A program made the position numbers and the translations under genes. A stretch of DNA of 64,000 nucleotides, taken from the NCBI RefSeq assembly GCF_900106055.1, contig NZ_LT629792.1, positions 434,001-498,000 on the forward strand, read 5' to 3'. Every line of letters begins with the position of its first letter. Position 1 is the first letter of the stretch. This DNA comes from Schaalia radingae. GTDB lineage: Bacteria; Actinomycetota; Actinomycetes; Actinomycetales; Actinomycetaceae. The notes beneath the pieces were generated by a model that worked only from the letters and a program-made list of their open reading frames with translations, was not told the DNA's origin and searched no databases. Positions 26,459 through 34,379 of the stretch are shown here, piece by piece.

Positions 26459-27091
26459 TCAGGCTTTGACAGCAACCAGGACGCCGTCACCGACCGGAAG
26501 CAGCGAGGTGACGAAATCCTCCGTTTCACCCATCACGCGAATCACTTCACGCATGACAACGGTTTCCTCGTCACGGCGGGCCGGATCTGCGACTCGGTCA
26601 TGCCACAATGCGTGTACCACCACCGCTGTGCCGCCTGGGCGGAGGATGCGCAGCGCATGGTCGAGGTATTCGGGCGTTTCCTTCACGTCAGCGTCAATGA
26701 CGATCATGTCGTAGGCACCGGCTGCCATGCGGGGCAGTACATCAAGCGCCCTGCCAGAGATCAGGCGTGTGTGGCCGGAACCCCGGCCGGCCGATTCAAA
26801 TGCGCGGCGGGCATGACGATGGAATTCAGGTTCCACGTCAATTGTGGTGAGCACACCGTTGGTCGGAATCCCCTCAAGCATCCACAGGCCTGACACACCT
26901 GCACCCGTGCCGATTTCCAGGACAGCTTTCGCTCCGGTGCACGAGGCAAGCATCCGCAGCGTTGCGCCGACACCTGTTGAAATAGGCTCAGCTCCCAGCT
27001 CGATGGCAACGTCGCGCGCGCGCCGAATGGTCTCAGATTCGCTGACGTATTCTTCTGAAAAAACCCAGGTTTGCGCTTTATCTGATGTCAC
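26459..27091 (-). CDS. SAM-dependent O-methyltransferase (class I, family 3)
   Basis: 210 aa. AVLEIGTGAGVSGLWMLEG binds AdoMet; DMIVIDADVKETPEYLDHALRILRPGG contains the metal- and SAM-binding acidic residues, as in catechol-type O-methyltransferases. The start is GTG 27091, with GGAGG five bases upstream; the ORF's ATG 27112 lies before that site. The acceptor is unknown. It follows the Mrp gene on the same strand after 86 bases. Confidence 0.88.
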   Translation of the reverse strand: MTSDKAQTWVFSEEYVSESETIRRARDVAIELGAEPISTGVGATLRMLASCTGAKAVLEIGTGAGVSGLWMLEGIPTNGVLTTIDVEPEFHRHARRAFESAGRGSGHTRLISGRALDVLPRMAAGAYDMIVIDADVKETPEYLDHALRILRPGGTAVVVHALWHDRVADPARRDEETVVMREVIRVMGETEDFVTSLLPVGDGVLVAVKA

Positions 27092-27177
27092 GACGTCCTC
27101 CCACACCCACATGAATCATTCACGTTGTCCTCAAGCCTACCTTGATTGAACGGCGGCTGGTGATTTCACGTGCCGCG

Positions 27178-28323
27178 CTATCCGAGGCGCCCTCCCTGTG
27201 CAGGTGTCACGTTCAGGTGCATTCCGGCCAGTCCGCGCTTGCGCTGTCCCAGCAGCGCGCCCACCGTTTTCAAGACGGTTGCTGCGTCACCTTCGCCACT
27301 CAGGACGATGGGGGAGCCGGAGTCGCCGCCCTCGCGCAAGTGAATGTCGAGCGGAATCTGGGCCAGGAGCGGCACGTCGTATCCGAGTTGTGCACTCAGG
27401 CGTGCCGATACGGATTCGCCGCCGCCGGTGCCGAACACTTCGAGGCGCGACCCGTCCGGCTGGACCAGGTAGGACATGTTCTCGATGACGCCGAGGACGT
27501 GCTGCTGGGTCTGCGCTGCGATGGAGCCGGCACGTTCCGCAACCTCTGCCGCCGCAACCTGCGGAGTGGTGACGACCAGGATTTCAGAGGTTGGCAGCAG
27601 TTGTGCGATGGAGATTGCCACATCACCGGTGCCGGGAGGCATATCGATGAGCAGAACGTCCAGGTCACCCCAGAATACGTCCGCGAGGAACTGCTGGAGT
27701 GCGCGGTGTAGCATCGGTCCGCGCCACACGACGGCCTGGCCGTCCGGAACAAACATGCCGATTGAGACGACCTTGACGCCGCCGGCACCGATCGGCGGAA
27801 TGATCATGCCGTCCAGAACCTGCGGCTCATGAACCACGCCCATCATGCGCGGAATGGAGAAGCCATAAATGTCAGCGTCGAGGACGCCAACTTTCAGGCC
27901 GGCGGACGCCATTGCTCCGGCCAGGTTCGCCGTCATGGACGACTTGCCAACCCCGCCCTTGCCGGATGTGACCGCAATGATGCGGGTGAGTGAATCGGGC
28001 TTGTTGAAGAGGATCTCGCGTTCGGCCTTCCCGTCGTTGAGCTTTTCACGTAAAGCTTTCTTTTGCTCGTCATTCATGACGCCCATCGTGACCTCGACGG
28101 TTTCGATACCGTCAACGGCACCCACCGCAGCCTTGATGTCGCGCGTGATCGTCTCGTGGAGGGGACAGCCCGCAGTGGTCAGCAGGACACCGATATGAGC
28201 GGTGGTCCCGTCGATACGGACCTCGTCAATCATGTTGAGGTCGGTGACCGGGCGGTGCAGTTCCGGATCCATCACCGTTTCAAGAGCGGAGTGGACAGCG
28301 TGTTCAATGGACGTTTCAGACAT
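27178..28323 (-). CDS. mrp: Mrp/ApbC/NBP35-family P-loop ATPase
   Basis: 381 aa. N-terminal MIP18-like (DUF59) domain (residues 1-80), then deviant Walker A TSGKGGVGKSSMTANLAGA and LLIDMPPGTGD. Family members carry Fe-S clusters to target proteins. The segment that normally holds CPxC reads ENMSYLVQPDGSRLEVFG, so the usual cluster cysteines are absent, as seen in other actinobacterial forms. Start ATG 28323 is preferred to two upstream ATGs because TACGAT lies 7 nt ahead, fitting leaderless initiation. Confidence 0.9.
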   Translation of the reverse strand: MSETSIEHAVHSALETVMDPELHRPVTDLNMIDEVRIDGTTAHIGVLLTTAGCPLHETITRDIKAAVGAVDGIETVEVTMGVMNDEQKKALREKLNDGKAEREILFNKPDSLTRIIAVTSGKGGVGKSSMTANLAGAMASAGLKVGVLDADIYGFSIPRMMGVVHEPQVLDGMIIPPIGAGGVKVVSIGMFVPDGQAVVWRGPMLHRALQQFLADVFWGDLDVLLIDMPPGTGDVAISIAQLLPTSEILVVTTPQVAAAEVAERAGSIAAQTQQHVLGVIENMSYLVQPDGSRLEVFGTGGGESVSARLSAQLGYDVPLLAQIPLDIHLREGGDSGSPIVLSGEGDAATVLKTVGALLGQRKRGLAGMHLNVTPAQGGRLG

Positions 28324-28389
28324 GTAATCCATCGTACTTGGCCGACACAAACTCGCCAGGTGGGTCACGCCACACGGGGACGGATAATG

Positions 28390-28974
28390 CTAGGCGTCCT
28401 TCTGCCCAGCCAGTTCGGCGCGGACCTGTTGGGTCACTTCCTGGCGGACTTCGTCTTCCAGTTCGGCGCGGATCCGGGCGCGTAGGGACGCCTCGTCGGT
28501 TCCGTTGCCTTCCTGGAGTTCGTCGAGCATGTCACGAAGTTCGGAGCGTACGAAGTCGCGGGTGGCCATATCCTGCAGGCTCAAACGCAAACCGGCGATC
28601 TCGCGCGTGAGGTATTCCGTGTCCGTCAGGTTGCGTTCGGCGCGCTGCCGGTCCTGCTCGGCCTGTACGCGGTCACGATCGTCCTGACGGTTCTGCGCCA
28701 GCAGGATCAGAGGTGCCGAGTACGATGCCTGCAGTGACAGCATCAGCGTCAGTGCGGTGAAACCAAGTTCTGCCTTGTCGAATTGGAGCCTGTCGGGCGC
28801 CAGAGTGTTCCAGCCGATCCACAGGGCGACGAACACCGTCAGATAGACGATGAACTGCGGGGTGCCGGAAAAACGCGCGAGGCGTTCGGCTGCGCGCCCC
28901 ATTCCTTCCGATTCGAGGTTGATGCGCGGGAGCCTGCGGCGGCGGTCAGCGGGTGTGTCCAAACGGTCAGCCAT
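28390..28974 (-). CDS. DUF1003 membrane protein
   Basis: 194 aa. Two membrane segments (about residues 42-60 and 72-92, FIVYLTVFVALWIGWNTL and FTALTLMLSLQASYSAPLILL) followed by a long charged coiled coil that starts QNRQDDRDRVQAEQDRQRAERN. AAGGAG precedes the ATG. It overlaps the upstream MgtE_N/CBS gene by eight bases, so the two are coupled and perhaps act together in cation homeostasis; the function of DUF1003 is not established. Confidence 0.88.
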   Translation of the reverse strand: MADRLDTPADRRRRLPRINLESEGMGRAAERLARFSGTPQFIVYLTVFVALWIGWNTLAPDRLQFDKAELGFTALTLMLSLQASYSAPLILLAQNRQDDRDRVQAEQDRQRAERNLTDTEYLTREIAGLRLSLQDMATRDFVRSELRDMLDELQEGNGTDEASLRARIRAELEDEVRQEVTQQVRAELAGQKDA

Positions 28975-30274
28975 CGATGCTCCTTGCCATCAACTTGTCG
29001 GTCACGTCATCATCAAAGTCACGCCAGTCGGTCGGCAGCAACGCGTCCAGGACGTCGTCAACGGAGACAGCGCCCAGAAGAACGTCGTCCTCGTCGGTGA
29101 CGGGCACCAGAGACAGGTTGTACGTTGCCATCAGACGAGTGACTGTCGCGATGTGAACGGTGGGGGAGACGGCCTCAATGTCATCATCGAGGATCGTTCC
29201 CAACAGTGTTTGGGGTGGTTCACGCAGCGCGCGCTGGATGTGCACAACCCCCAGGAACGGGCCGGTCGGTGTTTCCTGGGGTGGGCGCGTGACACACACG
29301 ATGGATGCCAGCGATGCGGGCAGGTCAGTGCGCCGCACAGCGGCCAGCATCTGCGCCACGGTTGCGTCAGGGCCGAGGATGACGGGCTCGGTGGTCATCA
29401 GCGAGCCGGCCGTTGATTCGGCATAGGTCAGCAGCCTTCGCACGTCCTGTGCTTCTTCGGGACCCATCCGAGCCAGCAGGGATTGCGCAATCGGATCAGG
29501 CAGCTCAGAGATCAGGTCGGCCGCGTCGTCAGGCTGCATTTCGTCGAGGATGTCGGCGGCGCGTCCAGTCTCCAATGCGGACACGATTTGCACGCGGTCA
29601 TCATCACCGAGTTCTTCGAGCACGTCGGCCAGTCGGTGTTCAGGCAGTTCCTGAGCGACCGCGAGCTGGCGGTCAGCGGGCAGGTCATGCAGGAAGTCCG
29701 CCAGGTCAGCTGCCTTCATGTCCTCGGTGTATTGGATGAGTGCGGTGGCGGTCTGGTCGGAGTCGGCAATGAAGAGTCCGGTGGTTTGTGGAATATCGAC
29801 GGTCAGGGTTTCGCCTCCGCGGCGGAATCCCAACGTGTTGAGGCGCTGGCGCTGGACATGCAGTTTGGTGAGCACCCAGTCACGAGGGCGACGCTGCTCC
29901 ATCGCCACGTCGAGGATTTTTGCTTCGCCGCTGCCATCGTTCATTGTGATGATGCGGTCGAAGAGCTGGGAAATGACGAGTGCTTCAGCTGGCCGCTGAT
30001 TGAAGCGGCGCAGATTCAGCAGGCCTGTGATGATAACAGCTCCGGATTCGATGGAGGTGACGCGAGTGAAAGGCAGGAAGATCCTGCGACGCGGTCCGAC
30101 CTCGATGACGAAGCCGATGACGTTCGCCGGGGTCTTGAGTCGCATGGCCACGACGACGTCATGGATGGTGCCAACTTTTTCACCCAACGGGTCAAAAACG
30201 CCTGTGCCGGCAAGCTTGGCGACGAAGATGCGGCGACGTCCGGGCGTCACGGTGGTTGGAGCAGCAGTATTCAC
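28967..30274 (-). CDS. PRC-barrel / MgtE_N / double-CBS protein without channel domain
   Basis: 435 aa. An N-terminal PRC-barrel-like region (residues about 15-130, with GEKVGTIHDVVVAMR) is followed by an MgtE N-terminal helical repeat domain (DLADFLHDLPADRQLAVAQELPEHRLADVLEEL and on) and two CBS motifs (TAGSLMTTEPVILGPDATVAQMLAAVR; DIEAVSPTVHIATVTRLMATYNLSLVPVTDEDD). The Mg channel domain of MgtE is missing and there is no membrane segment, so it is a soluble sensor-type relative. Translation starts at GTG 30274 with TAGACT exactly 6 nt upstream. Confidence 0.87.
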   Translation of the reverse strand: MNTAAPTTVTPGRRRIFVAKLAGTGVFDPLGEKVGTIHDVVVAMRLKTPANVIGFVIEVGPRRRIFLPFTRVTSIESGAVIITGLLNLRRFNQRPAEALVISQLFDRIITMNDGSGEAKILDVAMEQRRPRDWVLTKLHVQRQRLNTLGFRRGGETLTVDIPQTTGLFIADSDQTATALIQYTEDMKAADLADFLHDLPADRQLAVAQELPEHRLADVLEELGDDDRVQIVSALETGRAADILDEMQPDDAADLISELPDPIAQSLLARMGPEEAQDVRRLLTYAESTAGSLMTTEPVILGPDATVAQMLAAVRRTDLPASLASIVCVTRPPQETPTGPFLGVVHIQRALREPPQTLLGTILDDDIEAVSPTVHIATVTRLMATYNLSLVPVTDEDDVLLGAVSVDDVLDALLPTDWRDFDDDVTDKLMARSIDG

Positions 30275-30280
30275 ACAATC

Positions 30281-30286
30281 AGTCTA
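30281..30286 (-). promoter_or_regulatory. Leaderless -10 element of the MgtE_N/CBS gene
   Basis: TAGACT on the minus strand, six bases before GTG 30274. Confidence 0.5.
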
Positions 30287-30369
30287 GGCTGAATTCATAC
30301 GCGTCAGGTGATGTGAGGTTTCACGAGGCGCAGGAAAACTTTATGGTGTGATGTGAAAGAGGATTAAAA

Positions 30370-31062
30370 ATGGCACGCCGCCACGGTTCGGCGCTCCTTG
30401 CGCCAACAATGCCATCCGGTACAGAGGTTGGCTCATACAAGACCTATATGGAAGCGTCAGATGCGGTTGACTATCTGAGTGATCAGGGATTCGATGTTCA
30501 GTTCATCACGATTGTCGGCACGGACCTGCACATGGTGGAGCGTGTGACCGGCAAGCTGACGACCGGGAAGGTCGCTGCGTCGGGCGCTGCGTCGGGCGCA
30601 TTGTGGGGCGCGTTCATTGGACTGCTGATGTCCTTTTCACTCCAAAGCAACATGTTGCCGTTCATGCTGCTGTCGCTGGGTGGTGGCGCACTGATCGGTG
30701 TCATCATGTCGGTGCTGTTCTACGCGCTGACAGGGTCGCGTCGAGATTTCACGTCGCATTCACAGACCGTAGCCTCACGCTACGCGGTGCTGGCAGCGGC
30801 GCAGATTGAAGAGGCCTACAAGTTGCTGCAAAATACGCGTGGCAACCTGATCCAGCCGATCCGTCAGCGCAGGCAGCGCCCGGAACCGACTGGTCCGACT
30901 GAGTACGGCTCACGTGCTGATGAACAGCCACGTTTCGGTGTGCGCCTGGAAGAAGGACAGCGCGAGCAAGACCAGGAACAGGCGGACGAGGCTCCACGGA
31001 ATGAATCGGTCGACCCGTGGGCGGCGCCCAGCAAGGAAGGCGGGGACACCGCTCAGCAGTAG
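30370..31062 (+). CDS. YflT-like general stress protein with two membrane segments
   Basis: 230 aa. Residues 18-60 (EVGSYKTYMEASDAVDYLSDQGFDVQFITIVG) match the heat-induced YflT domain. A Gly/Ala-rich membrane hairpin follows (about residues 75-115, SGALWGAFIGLLMSF and FMLLSLGGGALIGVIMSVLFY), then a Gln/Glu/Arg-rich cytoplasmic tail. Start has AGAGGA. Divergent from the MgtE_N gene; its 3' end forms half of a terminator. Function unknown. Confidence 0.8.
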   Translation: MARRHGSALLAPTMPSGTEVGSYKTYMEASDAVDYLSDQGFDVQFITIVGTDLHMVERVTGKLTTGKVAASGAASGALWGAFIGLLMSFSLQSNMLPFMLLSLGGGALIGVIMSVLFYALTGSRRDFTSHSQTVASRYAVLAAAQIEEAYKLLQNTRGNLIQPIRQRRQRPEPTGPTEYGSRADEQPRFGVRLEEGQREQDQEQADEAPRNESVDPWAAPSKEGGDTAQQ

Positions 31063-31072
31063 CCCCCGCCTT
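31037..31072. terminator. Terminator overlapping the YflT-like stop codon
   Basis: AAGGCGGGG (31037-31045) pairs perfectly with CCCCGCCTT (31064-31072). The TAG stop lies in the loop. It separates two converging genes. Confidence 0.65.
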
Positions 31073-31090
31073 CGTGCGAACGGTCAGCGG

Positions 31091-32641
31091 TTACTTGCCG
31101 CTGGCCTGCACCTCGGCAATCCACGCTTCGACATCGTCGATGGTGCGGGGAATGTCCTCGGAGATGCGGGTCACTGAACCATCAGCGTTGACCTGCACGT
31201 CATCTTCAATACGCACGCCGATTCCGCGCAGCTCCTCGGGAACAGCGAGGTCGTCGGCACGGAAGTACAGTCCCGGCTCAATGGTGAAGGTCATACCTGG
31301 CTCCAGCAGCGCATCCTGATACAGCTCGCGACGAGCCTGCGCGCAGTCATGCACGTCGAGACCCAGGTGGTGAGACGTGCCGTGCGGCATCCACCGGCGG
31401 TGCTGCTGGCCTTCACTGGACAGCGACTCCTTCGCGCTGACCGGCAGAATGCCCCACTGCTCGAGGCGATCCGCCAGTACCTCCATCGCCGCGTCATGAA
31501 TATCGCGGAAACGGGTGTTCGGTTGCCTTGCACGCTTCAAGGCTGCTTCACACGCATCGAGCACAGCCTGGTAGACCTTCTTCTGCGGTTCGGTGAAGAT
31601 GCCGTTGACAGGCAGTGTTCGGGTGATGTCGGCGGTGTAGAGGGAGTCGACTTCGATGCCGGCGTCGACCAGAACCAGGTCGCCCTCGCGAACGGGACCG
31701 TCATTGTCAATCCAGTGCAGAGTGTTTGCGTGATTACCGGAAGCGGCGATTGTTTCATAGCCCAAGCCGTTGCCCTCCTCGCGGGCGACAGCACCGAATG
31801 CACCTTCAATGACGCGCTCCCCACGGCGGTGTCCGACTGCGCGAGGCAGGCTGCGGATAATGTCATCAAAACCCTGTTTGGTGACCTCAACCGCGTGGCG
31901 CAGTTCCGACAGCTCGTATTCATCCTTCTTGAGGCGGATCTCAGACAGATGCTCCTGGAGCTTCTCATCATCGGGCAGTGCGTCCCCGCCGACGGGTAGC
32001 CCCGCCTGCTGGCGCACTTCGTTAACCATTGCTTCCACGTTCCCATCAACACCGGGCACGATGCGCAGCTGAACCTGGCCGGCATCTTTAGCCAGCGCGT
32101 CGCGCAGCGTGTCGATATGTGCGCACTTGAGGCCGGTCATTGCTTCCATCTCAGCGATCGACGGGCGCGCTCCCACCCAGAATTCGCCGTAGCGTGAATC
32201 AGCGTAGAACTCCTCTGAGGATCGTGAGGCGCGCGGCTTGAAGTACAGGACAGCTTCATGGGTAGCGCCCGACGCGTCACCCTCGTCAATGGGGTCGAGG
32301 ACGAGGACGGTGTCAGGCTCTTTTTCCCCACCCAGGCCGGACAGGTGCGCGAACGCTGAATGCGGGCGGAAACGGTAGTCGCAGTCATTGGAACGTACCT
32401 TGTAGGTGCCGGCTGGAATAACCAGGCGCTGTCCGGCAAAGGGTGCTCCGGCAAGTTGGTGCCGGGCTGCCAGGTAGTCCGCTGCTCCGCCTTGTTCGGG
32501 CAGGTCACTGGGACGAGGACCCCAGTTCGAGCCGATGAAAGCGCGGAACGCCTCTGAGGTGGGACGGCGCGAGCGCGTATTGCCGCGGTCAGCCATCGTT
32601 TGATCAGTTGATTGTTCAGTTTCGGTTTCGTTCTCACTCAT
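31091..32641 (-). CDS. pepP: Xaa-Pro aminopeptidase (aminopeptidase P, M24B)
   Basis: Removes N-terminal residues preceding proline; cytoplasmic dimetal enzyme. 516 aa: N-terminal AMP_N domain (residues about 60-200) and pita-bread catalytic domain. Metal ligands are visible in VDAGIEVDSLYTADITRT (two Asp), MPHGTSHHLGLDVHD (His), TFTIEPGLY (Glu) and VRIEDDV (Glu). The acidic, Glu/Thr-rich first 30 residues are an extension. A weak GAACAT sits 6 nt before the ATG, possibly leaderless. Confidence 0.95.
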   Translation of the reverse strand: MSENETETEQSTDQTMADRGNTRSRRPTSEAFRAFIGSNWGPRPSDLPEQGGAADYLAARHQLAGAPFAGQRLVIPAGTYKVRSNDCDYRFRPHSAFAHLSGLGGEKEPDTVLVLDPIDEGDASGATHEAVLYFKPRASRSSEEFYADSRYGEFWVGARPSIAEMEAMTGLKCAHIDTLRDALAKDAGQVQLRIVPGVDGNVEAMVNEVRQQAGLPVGGDALPDDEKLQEHLSEIRLKKDEYELSELRHAVEVTKQGFDDIIRSLPRAVGHRRGERVIEGAFGAVAREEGNGLGYETIAASGNHANTLHWIDNDGPVREGDLVLVDAGIEVDSLYTADITRTLPVNGIFTEPQKKVYQAVLDACEAALKRARQPNTRFRDIHDAAMEVLADRLEQWGILPVSAKESLSSEGQQHRRWMPHGTSHHLGLDVHDCAQARRELYQDALLEPGMTFTIEPGLYFRADDLAVPEELRGIGVRIEDDVQVNADGSVTRISEDIPRTIDDVEAWIAEVQASGK

Positions 32642-32714
32642 GCTTCTATGTTCTCACTTTCAGCGATCAATGCTGCGCTGAGCCCTCCAGTTTTCCTTAG
32701 CGCGCGTGTGCCGA

Positions 32715-32720
32715 TACGGT
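32715..32720 (+). promoter_or_regulatory. Leaderless -10 element of the PHP gene
   Basis: TACGGT followed by exactly six bases and ATG 32727; no Shine-Dalgarno site. Confidence 0.5.
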
Positions 32721-32726
32721 ACATAC

Positions 32727-33575
32727 ATGATCCGCATTGACCCGCATACTCACTCGGCCTGCTCGGATGGGACGGACACTCCCGCTCAACTCATGATGGC
32801 TGCATCCCGCGTGGGCCTGGACGTGGTGGGGCTGACTGATCACGACACGACCGCCGGGTGGGAGGACGCGGCGGCGATGGTGGAGCGCACCGGGGTGGCG
32901 CTCATGCGTGGCATTGAAATGTCCACAGCGTCGAACGGGATCAGTGCTCACGTGCTGGCGTACATGCCTGACCCCTCGTTCCCTGAGCTGGTTGAGACGA
33001 TGCGGCGCTCGCGGGAATCGCGCGAGGAACGGGCACGCAAGATTGTGCAGAACCTGTCGGCAGACTTTCCGATCACGTGGGACGCTGTCGTTGCGCAGAC
33101 GCGGGGCGAGAACGTGCCGGTGGGGCGCCCTCACATTGCTGACGCATTGGTCGAGGCAGGTGTGTTCCCTGATCGGGGGGCTGCATTTGACGGAGCCCTG
33201 CATCCCTCGTTGAAGTACTACGTGCACTACTGGGCTCCTGACCCGGTTGATACCGTTCGTCTGATTCGTCGCGCGGGCGGTGTCCCGGTTCTGGCGCATC
33301 CGAGGGCGAGGGCGAGGCAGCGAATCCTGAGCGAAGACGTCATTGCTGACATGGCGGAAGCCGGTTTATTCGGTCTGGAACGTGACCACCGCGACCACGA
33401 CGCTGCTGCTCGTGAGGAAGTGGAGCGCATCGCGGATCGGCTGGGACTGCATGTGACAGGATCGTCGGACTATCACGGCCAGGGAAAGCCGAACCAGCTT
33501 GGAGAAAATCTGACATCAGAGTATGTTTATCGGGCAGTGGAAGAACAAGCCAGCCTGGAGGTCGTACGCCCGTGA
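32727..33575 (+). CDS. PHP-domain metal-dependent phosphoesterase (YciV/RNase AM-like)
   Basis: 282 aa. Metal-binding motifs appear in order: DPHTHSACSDG (residues 4-14), GLTDHDT, RGIEMS, VPVLAHPRA and a final GSSDYHG. Related proteins are 5'-3' exonucleases acting on RNA or short DNA and hydrolases of 3',5'-bisphosphate nucleotides. The ATG at 32727 gives the family N-terminus directly; the upstream in-frame start is not needed. Its stop overlaps the GTG of the MarC gene, so the two are co-translated. Confidence 0.88.
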   Translation: MIRIDPHTHSACSDGTDTPAQLMMAASRVGLDVVGLTDHDTTAGWEDAAAMVERTGVALMRGIEMSTASNGISAHVLAYMPDPSFPELVETMRRSRESREERARKIVQNLSADFPITWDAVVAQTRGENVPVGRPHIADALVEAGVFPDRGAAFDGALHPSLKYYVHYWAPDPVDTVRLIRRAGGVPVLAHPRARARQRILSEDVIADMAEAGLFGLERDHRDHDAAAREEVERIADRLGLHVTGSSDYHGQGKPNQLGENLTSEYVYRAVEEQASLEVVRP

Positions 33576-34207
33576 ACGTCGCTGAGATCCTCAATATCGG
33601 TTTGCTCGCCACGACGTTTACGAAGCTGTTTGTCATCATGGACCCGATTGGGACGGTCCCGGTGTTTTTGTCGCTCACGGGGCGCTATTCGGTGGCCGAC
33701 AAGAGGCGCGCCGCAGTGCAGGCCACGGTCACCTCGCTGGGTGTGATCTTGCTGTTCGCTGCGATCGGACAGTACATTTTGCAGTTCCTGGAGATTTCCA
33801 CTGAATCGCTGCAACTGTCGGGCGGTTTCCTGTTGTTCCTGGTGGCGATGGAGTTGCTGACGGAAAAAGACCAGGACGAACCTGACACTGGGGATCACAA
33901 TGTCAACGTCGCGCTGGTTCCGCTGGGCACGCCCCTCCTGGCCGGTCCGGGCGCAATCGTTGCCGTCATGGTGGCGGTGACGAATTCGGGTAAGACAATC
34001 TCGGGGTGGGTGGCAGTTGCCCTGGCGGTCGTGCTGATGCACGTGGTGATTTGGCTGACGATGCGTTTTTCCGTTGAGCTGGCCAAATTCCTGGGCCAGG
34101 GTGGCATCATGATCCTGACGAAGATCGCCGGTTTGCTGCTGGCGGCGATTGCCACACAGATGGTGATGACAGCGATCTTCACTTTTGTGCGTCATGCGGG
34201 GTTGTAG
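33572..34207 (+). CDS. MarC-family integral membrane protein
   Basis: 211 aa with six predicted membrane segments. FVIMDPIGTVPVFLSLT near the N-terminus and VPLGTPLLAGPGAI in the middle are MarC/NAAT family motifs. GTG start overlaps the previous stop (GTGA). Substrate is not established for most members; neutral amino acids have been proposed. It is the last ordinary chromosomal gene before the CRISPR locus. Confidence 0.9.
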   Translation: MNVAEILNIGLLATTFTKLFVIMDPIGTVPVFLSLTGRYSVADKRRAAVQATVTSLGVILLFAAIGQYILQFLEISTESLQLSGGFLLFLVAMELLTEKDQDEPDTGDHNVNVALVPLGTPLLAGPGAIVAVMVAVTNSGKTISGWVAVALAVVLMHVVIWLTMRFSVELAKFLGQGGIMILTKIAGLLLAAIATQMVMTAIFTFVRHAGL

Positions 34208-34223
34208 CGCTGAGCTAATTTTG

Positions 34224-34253
34224 TTGACATATCTATGGTTGAGTCATTATCAT
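34224..34253 (+). promoter_or_regulatory. Promoter of the predicted tracrRNA
   Basis: Perfect -35 TTGACA at 34224-34229 and TATCAT at 34248-34253, spacing 18. This predicts a transcript start at about 34260, right at the anti-repeat. Confidence 0.65.
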
Positions 34254-34263
34254 GATAATGACT
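34242..34263. repeat. 22-bp perfect palindrome over the tracrRNA promoter
   Basis: AGTCATTATCA followed directly by its reverse complement. It covers the predicted -10, the start site and the first bases of the anti-repeat. The inner half-sites ATTATCA/TGATAAT resemble Fur-family half-sites but in the opposite order. Confidence 0.7.
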
Positions 34264-34337
34264 GATTCTCAATAAGGTTTCGCCTTTGTTCGCGGAACTG
34301 ATTGCTCCACCGGGCGCTTTTTAAGCGCCCGGTTTTC
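34260..34337 (+). ncRNA. Predicted tracrRNA of the type II-C system
   Basis: From 34259, TGACTGATTCTCAAT can pair over all 15 positions with the crRNA-side end of the repeat (GTTGGGAATCAGTCA on the minus strand), two being G-U. It is followed by a nexus-like hairpin AAGG-TTTCG-CCTT (34274-34286), a small hairpin GTTC-GCG-GAAC (34288-34298) and a terminator with 11-bp stem ACCGGGCGCTT / AAGCGCCCGGT (34309-34319, 34323-34333) then TTT. This architecture is that of a short II-C tracrRNA located just upstream of cas9 and in the same direction. Confidence 0.9.
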
Positions 34338-34355
34338 ATTTTGGACCCAAATGCC

Positions 34356-34375
34356 ATAGGGATGTGACACCCTAT
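34356..34375. repeat. Inverted repeat just upstream of cas9
   Basis: ATAGGG and CCCTAT with an 8-base centre, ending four bases before the cas9 ATG at 34380. It could be an operator or a structure in the cas9 leader. A weak CACCCT hexamer lies 6 nt before the ATG. Confidence 0.45.
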
Positions 34376-34379
34376 TCCC

